From assembly GCA_028564925.1 (NCBI GenBank), contig CM053029.1, positions 187,940,354 through 188,004,353 of the forward strand: a stretch of 64,000 nt of DNA, read 5' to 3'. The position numbers were made by a program, and so were the translations under genes. Below, piece after piece: positions 41,828-53,605 of this stretch. This DNA is from Lithobates sylvaticus (Eukaryota; Chordata; Amphibia; Anura; Ranidae). The notes beneath the pieces are model-generated. The model had not been told where the DNA came from. It made no database searches and saw only the letters and a list, made by a program, of their open reading frames with translations. The first letter of the stretch is position 1, and every line of letters begins with the position of its first letter.

Positions 41828-42458
41828 TTAAAGGTCAACTACAGCCAAAACTTTTTTTTTGGGGGGGGGGGGGGGGGTTGAATACTGAATGTGACACATT
41901 TCTTCATAGTACTGTAGAGTGCAGCTTACCAGTAAGTCTGTTGTTTAACTGTTTCCTTTAACAGACCAAGTTTCTAAGCAAAAATGACATTTAAGGCTAG
42001 TTTACACTTGCTTCAAAACAAGGCTTTGGACACACTTTGTTAAAGCTCTCTGAATGCCAGTCAAAGCCCCTGTCACTAAATAAAATGGTTAGCTTACAGT
42101 CCTGTTTAAACATTGCGTTTGCTTTGCTTCACAAAAATTACACCCCAAGCATTACAGAAGCACAGAAGCACCACCAAAGCTTCATCAAAGCACCACAGAA
42201 GCTTCATGGAAGCACCACCGAAGCATCAAAAACACATCATAAAAGCATATTAAAGCGCTAGGTGCTTTATTGTGTGTTGAAGTCAAAGCAAGTGTAAATG
42301 AGCCCTTAGAGGGTTGAGACAAACAATTTAACACTGACAGGGGTACATACCATTGTTATTTTTTATTCATATATGTAAAACCTTTAAAAAAAAAAATAAA
42401 TCTAAAAAAAACTGCTGCTGTAACTACCTAAAAAGCTTTAGCTGGAGTTCGGCTTTAA
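41828..42458. mobile_element. T2-like TTAA MITE
   Basis: TTAA at 41828-41831 and 42455-42458 with inverted ends AGGTCAACTACAGCC and AGCCGAACTCCAGCT (right end, complement). Contains a G-run at about 41861-41877 and a nested MITE. Confidence 0.7.
41991..42308. mobile_element. Nested MITE with TTAAGGCTAGTTTACACTTG ends
   Basis: Left TTAAGGCTAGTTTACACTTG, right CAAGTGTAAATGAGCCCTTA. The interior has CACCAAAGCTTCATC-type short repeats. Sits within the T2-like MITE and so is younger. Confidence 0.75.
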
Positions 42459-42496
42459 TTTGTTAGTCGAGTCTATCTAAATCAGCTAGCGCATCA

Positions 42497-42667
42497 TAGG
42501 CTGGCCATACATTATTGATTCTTTAGATTTACCAAAACCATATACTATGAGGTCAATCCTAAACACTTTCAATGTGTATGCAGTCAGGCCAACCATTGCA
42601 CTTCAAAGTTGAAGGTAAATCTAAAGAAAATTGAATAAGAAAATTGTATAGTGTACGGACAGCCTAA
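42497..42667. mobile_element. MITE related to the 25683 family
   Basis: Ends TAGGCTGGCCATACATTATT and 'gtgtacggacagccta'; the interior 'agatttaccaaaaccatata' matches 25.73 kb. Confidence 0.6.
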
Positions 42668-42779
42668 CACTACCCTCTCCCCAGATTGACAATGCTGCTG
42701 TCCAAGAGTATTTGTGTTGCTCCTTCAATGCCTAAATGCCTGTTGCTATGGGGTCCCTCGTAGTCTGCCTCCTTCAGTG

Positions 42780-43087
42780 CCCGGCACTGACATCACTTCC
42801 CATCGGCGCCGCACAGTCATCTGGGACTTGTCACGTGTCCCAGATGACTGCACGGCGTGCGGCGCTGCTCGCACATGCGCAGTGGGTGCCCGGCTGTGAA
42901 ACCACAGCCGGGTGCCCACAGTAATAATGCCGGCGCCACGAGCAGAGCGGGGAACGAGGGGGGCTTCGTTCCCCCGCATCGCTGGACCCTGGGACAGGTA
43001 AGTGTCCAATTATTAAAAGTCAGCAGCTGCAGTATTTGTGGCTGCTGACTTTTACATTTTTTTTTTTTAGGGGGCATCCCACTTTAA
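42780..43087. mobile_element. Hairpin-chain MITE, right portion
   Basis: Right end CCCACTTTAA (TTAA 43084-43087). Four stem-loops in order: 42814-42850 (CAGTCATCTGGGAC, perfect 14 bp), 42882-42919 (17-bp arms, two mismatches), 42947-42977 and 43015-43053 (AAAAGTCAGCAGC, perfect 13 bp). CAG|GTAAGT at 42995-43003 and a T-run ending in AG at 43071. The left end is not identified. Confidence 0.65.
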
Positions 43088-43699
43088 GGTGAAGACATCA
43101 TCATTCCCTGCATCTGGCTCTCCCCATTCTAAGGAGTCTAAATGATCCAGAGATTCAAAGGAGAAGGACTACCATAAATCTTTAGGTTACAAATATAATA
43201 GCAAATTTAAGCATCACTCTCCCTGTTATTCTACTCGGGCCTTCGAGTCTGGCTTTTGAGCTCAAGGCCCCAAGAGGGCTTCTGCTGGGCTTGTGCTTCC
43301 TGGCAAGGTAGTGTGTGAAGCCTGCTTCTGTGACATCTCAGGAAAAGTGGAAAAAGAATCAGAAGAGGTAAAAGCATATACTGTATAGGCATATATGAAA
43401 GAAGCAGTAGCCTAAAGCATGAGTCTTGCACTTAATCTTCTGCTTTGGCCCCCGAGTCCCGCACCCTCTCCTTCTATGGCTTTTGTTTCAATACATTTAT
43501 CAGCCAGAGAAGATTGAACAAGTTTCTCAAAAAATTTTGAATGTAGAGAAGAAAGGAGAGAACTTGAACTTTAGCCTTCTTCTGGATACTTTAGGCCATT
43601 CACAAGGCAAAGGAAGCTAAGAAGGTTCCCCCTCTCTCACAAATTCTAGAACATTTGACTAAGGCGATGGCAAAGTTGTGGGCCTCATGACCAGGAATC
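43088..43699 (+). mobile_element. Possible DIRS/LTR-type gag fossil
   Basis: Scattered plus-strand peptide similarity in style to gag-like regions of DIRS-type elements (Ser-rich start, then an acidic Lys/Glu segment). It seems to resume after the nested MITE (about 44168-44270). Strongly broken; family assignment is tentative. Confidence 0.25.
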
Positions 43700-44167
43700 T
43701 TAAAGTGGGATTCTACCCTAAAGGGGAACTCCCGCTTTTCGGAACCCTCCCCCCCTCCGGTGTCACATTTGGCACCTTTCAGGGGGGAGGGGGGTGCAGA
43801 TACCTGTCTAAGACAGGTATCTGCACCCACTTCCGGCATAAACTCCCACGGGAGTTTACGCAAGTTCCTGTCCCAGCGCGCTGTCTGCCGGGACACACAC
43901 GTGTCCCGACAGACAGCGCTGAAGATTCTCATTGCGGCGCGCGACTCGCGCATGCGCAGTTGGGAATCGGGAAGTGAAGCCACTTCCTGATTCCCTCACC
44001 GAGAATGGCGCCGGCTACAGCAGAGAGCCGAGGGATCGATCGGCCTCTGCTGCCGACACCGCTGGACCCTGGAACAGGTAAGTGTCCGTTTTTTAAAAGT
44101 CAGCAGCTGCAGTATTTGTAGCTGCTGGCTTTTAAAAAAAAAAAATTTCAGTACAGTCCCGCTTTAA
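43700..44167. mobile_element. Complete hairpin-chain TTAA MITE
   Basis: TTAA at 43700-43703 and 44164-44167; inverted ends AGTGGGATTC and AGCGGGACTG. Hairpins: 43792-43828 (18-bp perfect stem, 1-base loop), 43839-43858 (9 bp, 2-base loop), 43878-43919 (19-bp arms, one mismatch), 43962-43995 (15-bp arms, one mismatch), 44095-44133. CAG|GTAAGT at 44075-44083. 460-bp body, non-coding. Confidence 0.85.
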
Positions 44168-44711
44168 AGAAATAACATTTGTGAACCATTATAGGTTGGA
44201 AGTGGCTGCTATATCAGATGTGGACATTGACTTGGCTGTTCTTTCCTCTGTGTGTAACTCTATAGAATAAACATTTTCTATTTTTGCAGTACCCTCCCTT
44301 GTTTTTATTTTCATTGCTATTAAGTTTCTATCAGTGCTGACACGGGAAGGCGCCTGGAAAACACAAAATTATTGACATATACTTACCATAATTTTTGTTT
44401 CCAGGCACCTTGCCATATAATATAATTTTCCCTCAATGTCTTTATTTTTCATTTTCAGTAATATTTTATCAAAATATGCACTGCAGAGGAAGAAGACCTT
44501 TAAGCAATGGTGAAGGTGGTCTCGAGGAGCTGAGCTCAACCCATCAGTGCTAACTTGGAAAGGAAAATGATGATAAGTATATGTCAACAATTTTCCATTT
44601 CATCAGTACTTCCTACACGAGCCTATTTGCTAAAAGCCTTTGCATGAACCAAGAAAGCACATCAGACCCAGCAAAGCTTATTTATAATCAGTGCCCAGCT
44701 CTCCGGAACTG
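44168..44711. other. Unassigned, possibly part of a retroelement fossil
   Basis: 44168-44270 may continue the gag-like fossil. 44330-44400 has 'acatatacttaccataattt'. No gene. Confidence 0.3.
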
Positions 44712-44903
44712 TAAGGCTGCTTTCACACTGGGGCGGTTTTTCAGGCGGTACAGCGCTAAAAATAGCGCCTGTACACCGCCTGAAAAAACGGCCCCATTCA
44801 CTCCAGTGTGAAAGCCGGCGGGCTTTCACACTGGAGCGGTGCGCTAGCAGGACCGCAACAAAAGTCCTGCTAGCAGCATCTTTGGAGCGGTGAAGGAGCG
44901 GTG
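44712..44903. mobile_element. Harbinger-like MITE, CACACTGGGGCGG family, cut by gap
   Basis: TAAGGCTGCTTTCACACTGG then the family interior up to the N gap. Confidence 0.75.
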
Positions 44904-45385
44904 NNNNNNNNNNNNNNNNNNNNNNNNNNNNNNNNNNNNNNNNNNNNNNNNNNNNNNNNNNNNNNNNNNNNNNNNNNNNNNNNNNNNNNNNNNNNNNNNN
45001 NNNNNNNNNNNNNNNNNNNNNNNNNNNNNNNNNNNNNNNNNNNNNNNNNNNNNNNNNNNNNNNNNNNNNNNNNNNNNNNNNNNNNNNNNNNNNNNNNNNN
45101 NNNNNNNNNNNNNNNNNNNNNNNNNNNNNNNNNNNNNNNNNNNNNNNNNNNNNNNNNNNNNNNNNNNNNNNNNNNNNNNNNNNNNNNNNNNNNNNNNNNN
45201 NNNNNNNNNNNNNNNNNNNNNNNNNNNNNNNNNNNNNNNNNNNNNNNNNNNNNNNNNNNNNNNNNNNNNNNNNNNNNNNNNNNNNNNNNNNNNNNNNNNN
45301 NNNNNNNNNNNNNNNNNNNNNNNNNNNNNNNNNNNNNNNNNNNNNNNNNNNNNNNNNNNNNNNNNNNNNNNNNNNNNNNNNNNNN
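44904..45385. other. Assembly gap (482 N)
   Basis: Unknown bases. It begins in one MITE and ends in another, and hides the left limit of copy 2 of the duplication. Confidence 1.
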
Positions 45386-45434
45386 CCATCCGTGTGTACA
45401 CAGCATAAGACTGTAGAGGGAGTAATATGTACAT

Positions 45435-45773
45435 TTAGGGCCAGTTCACACCACATGCAGTTCAGTGTGTTTTTTTTCTGATTCAAAAAGCATGGAAAGT
45501 AGGTTATATGGTTTTCAGTGGCATAGTTCACACCAGTGAAGTCAGTTCCAGGGCATTCCAGAAAAAAAAGTAGAACATGCTGCATTTTTCCTGCACTGGA
45601 CTGTACTGGAACGCTGTAAAATGCATCAAAAACGCACTGGAACCCACATGTCCTTATTTAAGGTTAAGAAAAAAGGGGGGGGGGGAATGCAGTAGGCTGC
45701 ATCAAAAACGCGCATGCAGAAAAACATCTGGAACACATCCAGACTGCGTTTCTAGGGTGTGAACTGGCCCTAA
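45435..45773. mobile_element. MITE with TTAGGGCCAGTTCACACC ends, complete
   Basis: Inverted ends TTAGGGCCAGTTCACACCAC and GGTGTGAACTGGCCCTAA. Truncated counterpart at 16093. Confidence 0.85.
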
Positions 45774-46305
45774 AAATGAAAAATAAAAAATAAACATAAG
45801 GGGTCAGCATGCACCCAGTACATAATAGATAGTGAAAAGGTAGATACGGGCGCCATCTTTTTGTAGCCCGCCGCCTATTCACATACATTAAAATGCGGAC
45901 TCCAATTAGTACTAGTTCTAACATGCAGAAGTATGCGGGCACTAGCAGCAGCCAAGGCATAAATAAAGGTGGATAGAAATGGTAAGTAATAAGCAAAATT
46001 GAAAACTAGGAATTAATAATCTCAAATATTGTGAACATTTTTATAGTACTAAAAAAAAGGAGATACTATATATTGATTAAACAGTCAGTAATGTCGCCAT
46101 CTTGTGTTCACAAAACATATTACAATTCAGTATAAGTTCACCTAGACATCCTGGAAGCTGGAATCAATCTGCATATATGTACCTACTCTACTAAGTGTAA
46201 ATCTATGGCTACCTCTATAAAACCTAGTGGATAAAATAAATATAACCAAAAATGAATAAATCATACGGAAAAAAATCATGTGGAGTGGTGGGTGGAAATG
46301 TTTGT
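45774..46305. other. Unassigned flank shared with 17231-17744
   Basis: Near-identical to copy 1; no coding exon or repeat ends seen. Confidence 0.5.
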
Positions 46306-47011
46306 AATGATGCATGGAGTGCGCTATGGTATATAGGATAGTATATGAGGACGCTTGGAGTGCGCTATGATGTATAGGAGACTGTATGAGGCATGCATTG
46401 AGTGCGCTATGATGTATATAAGAGTGTATGGAGCATGCATGGACTGCTCTATGGGGTATAGGAGAGCTTATGAGGATGCATGGAGTGTGCTATGGTGTAT
46501 AGGAGAGTGTATGGGGCATATATGGAGTGCGCTGTGGTGTATAGGAGAGTGTATGAGGATGCATAGAGTGCGCTATGAAATATAGGAGAGTGTATGTATA
46601 GGGCATGCATGGAGTGTGCTATGGGGTATAATAAAGTGTATGGAGGACGTATGGAGTGTGCTATGGTGTATAGGAGAGCGTATGGGAGACACATGGAGTG
46701 TGCTATGGTGTATAGGAGAGCGTATGTGAGACACATGGAGTGTGCTATGGTGTATAGTAGAGTGTATGGGGCATGCATGAGTGAGCTCTGGTATATGGGG
46801 GGGACACATGGAGTACGCTATGGTGTATAGGAAAGTGTATGAGGACGCATGGTGTCCGATATGGTGTATAGCAGAGTGTAGAGGGGACACATGGAGTGCG
46901 CTATAGTGTATGGGGGATGCATGGAATGTGCTATGGTATATAGGAAATTGTATGAGGATGCATGGTGTGTGCTATGGTGTATAGGAGAGTGTATGAAGAC
47001 ACATGGAAGGC
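46306..47011. repeat. Minisatellite A, copy 2, first block
   Basis: 41-bp units as at 17745; two repeats differ in number from copy 1. Confidence 0.95.
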
Positions 47012-47387
47012 GCTATGGCATACCTCCCAACTTTTTGAGATGGGAATGAGGGACACCTATCAGCAAAAGTATGCAGGCATAGGACACACCCCTGGCCACG
47101 CCCCTTAAAGGAGAAATGTACAAAAAAAACTGATTTGTTGAACCCACAAATGCTTTTTTTTTACCACTACTATTCCTTTATATTGGCTTTTGTAATTTAC
47201 AAATGCAGTAATTAAGATGAATCATATGAAAGGTTTAGTGCTGGAAAACACTTTTTGATAGATAAAAAGTGCATTTTATATACATCTATATAGATCAGAC
47301 CAAAATGAGGGACAAACAAGGAGGAATGAGGGACATTGCTCCAAATCAGGGACAGTCCCTCGAAATCAGGGACAGTTGGGAGCTCTG
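47012..47387. other. Repeat spacer inside minisatellite A
   Basis: Begins ATACCTCCCAACTTTTTGAG and ends with AGGGACAGT-type short repeats (47320-47375). It looks like a dispersed element inserted in the array; the family is not identified. Confidence 0.4.
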
Positions 47388-47925
47388 CTATGGTGTATAT
47401 GAGAGTGTATGGGGGACGCATGGAGTGTGCTGTGGTGTATAGGAGAGTGTATGGGGGAAGCATGGAGTGTTCTATGGGGTATAGGAGAGTGTTTGAAGAT
47501 GCATGGAGTACGCTATGGTGCATAGGATAGTATATGAGGATGTATGGAGTGTGCTATGGTGTATAGAAGAGTGTATGGGGGACGCATGGTGTATGCTACG
47601 GTGTATAGAAGAGTGTATGAGGACACATGGATTGCGCTATGGTTTATAGGAGAGTGTATGGGGGACGCATGGCGTACGCTATGGTGTATAGGAGAGTGTA
47701 TGGGGGACGCATGGCGTATGCTATGGTGTATAGGAGAGTGTATGGGAAACGCATGGAGTACACTATGGTGTATAGGAGAGTGTATGAGGATGCATGGAGT
47801 GCACTGTGGTATATAGGAAAGTGTACGAGGACACTTGGTGTGCGCTATGGTGTATAGGAGAGCGTATAGGAGGTGCATGGACTGTGTTATGGTGTATAGG
47901 AGAGTGTATGAGGACCCATGGGGTG
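47388..47925. repeat. Minisatellite A, copy 2, second block
   Basis: About 13 further 41-bp units; absent from copy 1. One stray unit follows at 48745-48778 after the MITE. Confidence 0.92.
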
Positions 47926-48298
47926 TAGGGTTGCCACCTGTCCAGATTCACCCGGACAGTTCGGGTTTTGAATCATGTGTCTGGGTTTCAGTCCACCTGA
48001 AACCCAGACACATTATTCAGACCAGGCTGTGGCTAACCAAGTAACCGAGATAGTCATACACAAATCTGTTGCCACTGCTGGCGGCTGTTTAGGAGCAGGT
48101 TTGGCATCACAGAAAGGTGGGGTGATGATGTCAGCAAGAGCAATTTGGCCACACCCACTGTGCACTACTCTACGTGGGGCACCCAAATGTGTCCCAGGTC
48201 TTTTATAATCCTATAATGTTTACTGCAAAAAAAAATAAAAAATTGCCCTGTGTCCCGCAAAAGTGTTCGGGTTTGGCTTGAAGAAAAGGTGGCGACCC

Positions 48299-48745
48299 TA
48301 AGGCCCCTTTCACACCGGGGCGTTTTTCATGCGGTACAGCGCTAAAAATAGCGCCTGTTCACCGCCTGAAAAATCCGGCCCCTTTAACTCCAGTGTGAAA
48401 GACGGCGGGCTTTCACACTGGAGCGGTGCGCTAGCAGGACGGTCAAAAAAGTACTGCTAGCAGCATCTTTGGAGCGGTATAGGAGTGGTGTATTCACCGC
48501 TCCTATACCGCTCCTTCCCATTGATTTGAATGGGAAACCGCGGTAAAACCACAGCAATACCGCTGCAAAGCACCGCTACGGCGGCGCTCTGCGGGGGTGT
48601 TTAACCCTTTTTCGGCCGCTCGCGGGGGGTAAAACCGCACCGCGAGCGGCCGAATACCGCGGTTAAAACGACGGTAAAGCAGCGCTAAATATAGCACTGC
48701 TTTACCGTCACCGCGGCTCCCCGCCCCAGTGTGAAAGGGGCCTAA
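48299..48745. mobile_element. Harbinger-like MITE, complete, CACACCGGGGCG family
   Basis: TAA on both sides (48299-48301, 48743-48745). Ends GGCCCCTTTCACACCGGGGC and CCCCAGTGTGAAAGGGGCC. 441 bp. Confidence 0.85.
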
Positions 48746-48778
48746 TGGAGTGTGCTATGGTGTATAAGAGAGTGTATA

Positions 48779-49930
48779 AGATGTCCCCATCAAAGTGCCC
48801 CTCACATCAGTTATCCCCATCAGAGTCGCTTATACATCAATTTCCCCCATCAGATTGCCTCATTGATCAGGAGGCATTCTTGGAGACCTGGGGAAGGGGT
48901 TCACCACTAAAATCTGGGGGTGGGGGCACAGCCCTCCCCAGCAGCCCCCCAGATCCAGGGCCTAGCACACATCTCAGGAGGCTCTGCTTTAAGTATTACA
49001 ATTTTTTGCTCCTGATGACATTGAAGACCTGCTGCACAAATATGCTTGTGCGGGATGGAGGGAGCGCCATCAGGGGGTCAGCTGAGTAAGTGAGGAAGAG
49101 ACAGTCGGCCCTTGATTATGAGATTCCACGCAGGATTCTCTGGGATGGTGTATCTGTTTTTCCTGGTTAAACAAGCAAGTGGAATATTGGGAATAAAAAC
49201 AATGAAGAAACTTTTGCGCTACTATGAAGAATTAAAAAAAAATTGATGGTGTCATGTCTACTATAGATATAATAAGGTTGCCGCTTAACACAAATAGTGT
49301 TCCCACTTAAACTATGAAAAAATATTAATAAAACGATGAAGCGCTACCTTTTTCTCAAGAGTATAACATAAAAAGTGCTATATCAATGTTAACAGTGCCA
49401 CCCAGTGGCTACTACCCAGTACCACCCAGTGGCAGAATAGCAATATACTCCTTAAATGCACAGCAATAATGGTGAGACCCTCCTATAAATGCAAAAAACT
49501 TGCTAAAAATCTAAAATAAAAGTGAACAAAATATAGAAATGTATCAAAGTGAACATGCCAAATCCATTATGTGGCAATAGTAAAGTCCTTCAGTGCCTAG
49601 ATGAATAGTCTTCCAAGTGACACTTGCCCTCCACCAGTCAAACTATGCGCTCACCTCCCCATAAGACCCAAAATTGGATCTAGTCGTGCCTTCCTCTCAG
49701 GGGTACAAATCCTCTGGATGACAGCTGCTCAGGTGCTCCTTGGGCTCTCACGTACCTCAGACCACGGTAATACCGATAATTACATGTGGATAGGAAGGAA
49801 CTCATATAGTGCTTACTGTTTTAAAACTTTAGCATTTATTAAAAAGGAAAAATAACCCAAATTTTTGAAAAAGGTTTTTCTTTATTTCTGTTATAAAATA
49901 TTGTAAATAAGTTTTCTCCTTCACTGATGG
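48779..49930. other. Unassigned flank, partly PLE-like, shared with copy 1
   Basis: 49085-49930 matches 18553-20004 without the TTAA MITE; the empty site TTAA is at 49452-49455. 48779-49084 is private to copy 2 and has no recognised feature. Confidence 0.4.
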
Positions 49931-50290
49931 GCGCTGATGAGGTGGCACTGATGGGCACGGATGAGGTGGCACCAATGAGGTGGCACTGATGAAATGGCAC
50001 TGTTGAGCACTGATTATGGGCACTGATAGGCGGCACTGATATGCAGCACTGATGGGCATTGATAGGTGGCACTGATGGGCACTAATAGGTGGCACTGATG
50101 GGCACTGATAGGCGACACTGATGGGTACTGATAGGCGACACTGATGGGCACTTATAGGCAGCACTGATACGTGGCACTGATGGACACTGATGGGTGGCAC
50201 TGATGGACACTAATAGATGGCACTGATGGGCATCACTGATGGAACTGGCAGGCATTGCTGATGGGCACTGGTTGGCATCTGTATGAACAT
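49925..50290. repeat. Minisatellite C, copy 2
   Basis: About 23-bp units as at 20005. Confidence 0.9.
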
Positions 50291-50981
50291 TAACCGTCAT
50301 CCCTGGTGGTCCAGGGTGCATACATGGTGGCCATCCATTGTGGGCATCCCTGGTGGGCCAGTGTAGGCATCCACAGGGGGGGCTGCACTGATAATCAATC
50401 AGCGCAGACTCCACCCTGTCAGGAGAGCCGCCGATCGACTCTCCTCTACTCACGTCTGTCAGACACGAGTGAGGAAAAGCTGATAAACGGCTCTTCCTGT
50501 TTACACTGTGATCACCCGTGATTGGACATGGCTGATCACGTGGTAAAGAGACTCCATTAGAGACTCTTTACCGAGATCGGTGTTGCGGGGTGTCAGACTG
50601 ACACACCACACCACCGATTGCCGCGCTGCGCGCCCCCACAGGACAGACGATAAAATGATCAACACCCTTAAAAAAATAAGGATGCTACTCTTGCTGCAAT
50701 ACTCACCTCGTCTCCAGCTCTGTCCCCCCCAAGCTTACTATCTGGTCCTTTTCCAGGCTGAATAATGGGCAGCATTTTGCAGCAAACCCACACTGTCATG
50801 GATAAATATTCTGGCCTATTCCTTAAAACTGAATCAGTCTCATTTGAATTCATAAGTATGCATAGTAATGGCTGCAGAAATTTACATTGAGAATCAATAT
50901 TATGTTTGTGTATTAAGGTTCTAATATGAATAAAATGAAATTAACAAGCCATAGGGAGAAAAAAATCCTTCCCAAAGGTTT

Positions 50982-51063
50982 CGCTGCGAGCAGGGTTCGA
51001 ACCTGCGCGGGGAGACCCCATTGGATTTCAAGTCCAACGCCTTAACCACTCGGCCATCACAGC
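50982..51063 (-). tRNA. tRNA-Ser(TGA), copy 2
   Basis: All 82 bases are identical to 21196-21277. It has the same anticodon, arms and downstream T-run (A-run on plus about 50958-50965). Confidence 0.96.
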
Positions 51064-52519
51064 TTTCAATACAAAAATATCTGAGATACTGAATAACAGC
51101 TAATAATAAACTGCAGACTTGAATGAATCAGTTATATGTTTACACAAAGTATCGTTTTTTTACATACAGGAAACGTGATTGTATCATTCTGGAATGTTAT
51201 AAATGAAAAGGATTAGCCTGTCTCCGGTCTTCATAACGTATCAGACATCCATATTGTGTTCTTATTACTCTTTGTCGCCCTCTGCTGGTCGTTGCGTTCA
51301 TTAGCAGTCAGCTGAGATTTATTGTCAATGTCAGTAAATGCAATGAATTCAGCAGCTGCCATAGAGGACTAGAGGAAGCTGATCCCTGGAAGAACTGTCA
51401 TCATTTCCCCAATCAAAATTTGATATCAGAGGGCTTATTTAGCCTGTTATTTAATATGGTGAGAGAGGTGATGTTGTGCACCCAATTTTTTTTTCTAAAT
51501 TACCCCAGTTTCATATTGGACCTGTCCTTTGTCCATACTAGAGAAATAATCAGGTTCACAATGTGGGAGGGACCATATGAAACATGTACTTATTTTTCTT
51601 GCTTGGTGATTGGCTCAGGCAAGCAGCGCTGGGTTGTGGGGAGGCGCAGAGGGTGTCATATGTTCCTATATACTTGGATGGAATTTTGGGTGGCCTGGCA
51701 GCAGATTGGGGGTCTGCAGGTACACAGCTGATAAAGCTTTTTTTTTATGTTAGGGTAGATTTAATCCACCTCTCCTCTGAAGAGCAATCTGCCTTCTGAT
51801 TGCTTTTCAGAGGCAATTGATAGGCAGTAAGAAAGCGATGTGACACCTCTTCACTGTCTGTTTCAATCCGATTTTTTGCGGGGCGTCATTATTTGCTTGA
51901 ATGGGTCACATTCTACGTGCTGATTGTAATATGTTGAGTAGTTTGGGGGGGGGGGGGGTAAAAAGCAACTCAACTGCACATTTTTACCACCCTCCCACTG
52001 AACATTTAAATGAGGCCTTAAAGGCATATTCTACTTTAATAATAAAAAAAAAAGTAGATAGACCTGTAATGAAACTTTTTTTTGCTTTTGAGCCTGCTAA
52101 GCATTGCAGCCGTGATCAGTGGATTGAAGGTGCAATGCTCAGGATCCTGGGGACTATTCCTCCAGCCTCAGGCTCATACCAAGGTGCAAACCTTTACTTA
52201 TCATGGAGCTGGAGGGGATATCGATGACATCACTTCACTTGTGCTCCTCCATTACCGAGGCGGATTGGTCTTGTAGTCTATTCATTCATAGATCTCTGTG
52301 AATTTATGGGATTGTATACAAAACACGCACTGCGTTTAAGTCTAAGGCAAGAGTAGGCAAGCTTTTGAGCACAGTGTGCCGAAAAATGTTTTCAAAGAAA
52401 TTGAGCGTCACGATTTTATAACAAAAAACTGTCAACTTCACACGCTCAATCACGAAAAGGATTGCTGTAAATTACTTGAGTAGTGAGAAATTAACATCCT
52501 GCACCTTCACACCTCAGAT
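51064..52519. other. Flank shared with 21278-22889
   Basis: No exon recognised. Lacks about 115 bases present near 22550-22665. Confidence 0.5.
51273..51288 (-). promoter_or_regulatory. CTCF consensus match, copy 2
   Basis: Same 16 bases as at 21487-21502 (CCAGCAGAGGGCGACA on minus). Confidence 0.5.
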
Positions 52520-53605
52520 CACTGTCCCCCCTGCAAATCTGCCCCACCACTGTAACTCCTTCACATCTGTCTAATCTCTGTTCCCACTGCTCTTCTGCCC
52601 CTCAACTGTAACCCCCTGCTCATGTGTTCCACCAATGTACCTCCTTTCTCCTCTGCCCCACCTCTGTACCCCCCTGCTCCTCTGCCCCACCACTGTAAAC
52701 CCCTGCTCATCTGTCCCACCAATGTACTTCCTTTCTCCTCTGCCCTGCCACTGTACCCCCTGTACATTTGCCCCACTTCTGTACCCCCTGCTCTTTTGCC
52801 CAACCACTGTAACCCCCTGCTCATCTGTCCCACCAACGCACCTCCTTTCACATCTGCCCCAACGCTGTATCCCCTGCTCTTCTGTCCCACAGCTGAACCC
52901 CCTTCTCATCTGCACCAACACTGAACCCGCCCCTGCTTATCTTTCCCACCACTGTAACCCCCCTTCTCATCTGCCCCATCACTGTACCCTGCTGCTTTTC
53001 TGTCCCACTGCTGAACCCCCTTCTCATACCTCCCACCACTGTACTTCCTGCACATCTGCACCGCCACTGTACCCCCTTGCTCTTCTGTCCCATCCCTATA
53101 CCCCCCCTGCTCCTCTGCCCCATCAATGTACCCCTTTTCTCATCTGCCCCAACACTGTTCCTCCCTGCACATCTGCTCCACTGTCATATCCCCATGCTCT
53201 TCTGTCTCACTACTGAATCACCTTCTCATCTGTCCTAACACTGAGCCCATCTTATCATCTGCCCCACCACTGCAACCCGCATTCTCATCTTCCCCACCAA
53301 TGTACCTCCTGCACATCTGTCTCACCTCTGTACCCCCTGCTCTTCTGTCCCAACATTGTAACCCCCCACTCATCTGTCCCACCAATACACCTCTTTTCAC
53401 ATCTGCCCCACTGCTTTACCCCCCTGCTCATCTGTCCTATGACTGTAACCCCCATTTTATCTGCCCCATCACTGTACCCCCCTTCTCATCTCTTCCACCA
53501 CTGTACCTCCCTGGACATCTGCCCTACCGCTGTACCCTCCTGCTCTTCTATCCCACCTATGAACCCCTCCTGCTCATCTGCCCCACCGCTGTACCTTCTG
53601 TGACT
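52520..53605. repeat. Minisatellite B, copy 2
   Basis: About 1.08 kb of ~30-bp units, with one higher-order block against two in copy 1. Confidence 0.95.
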
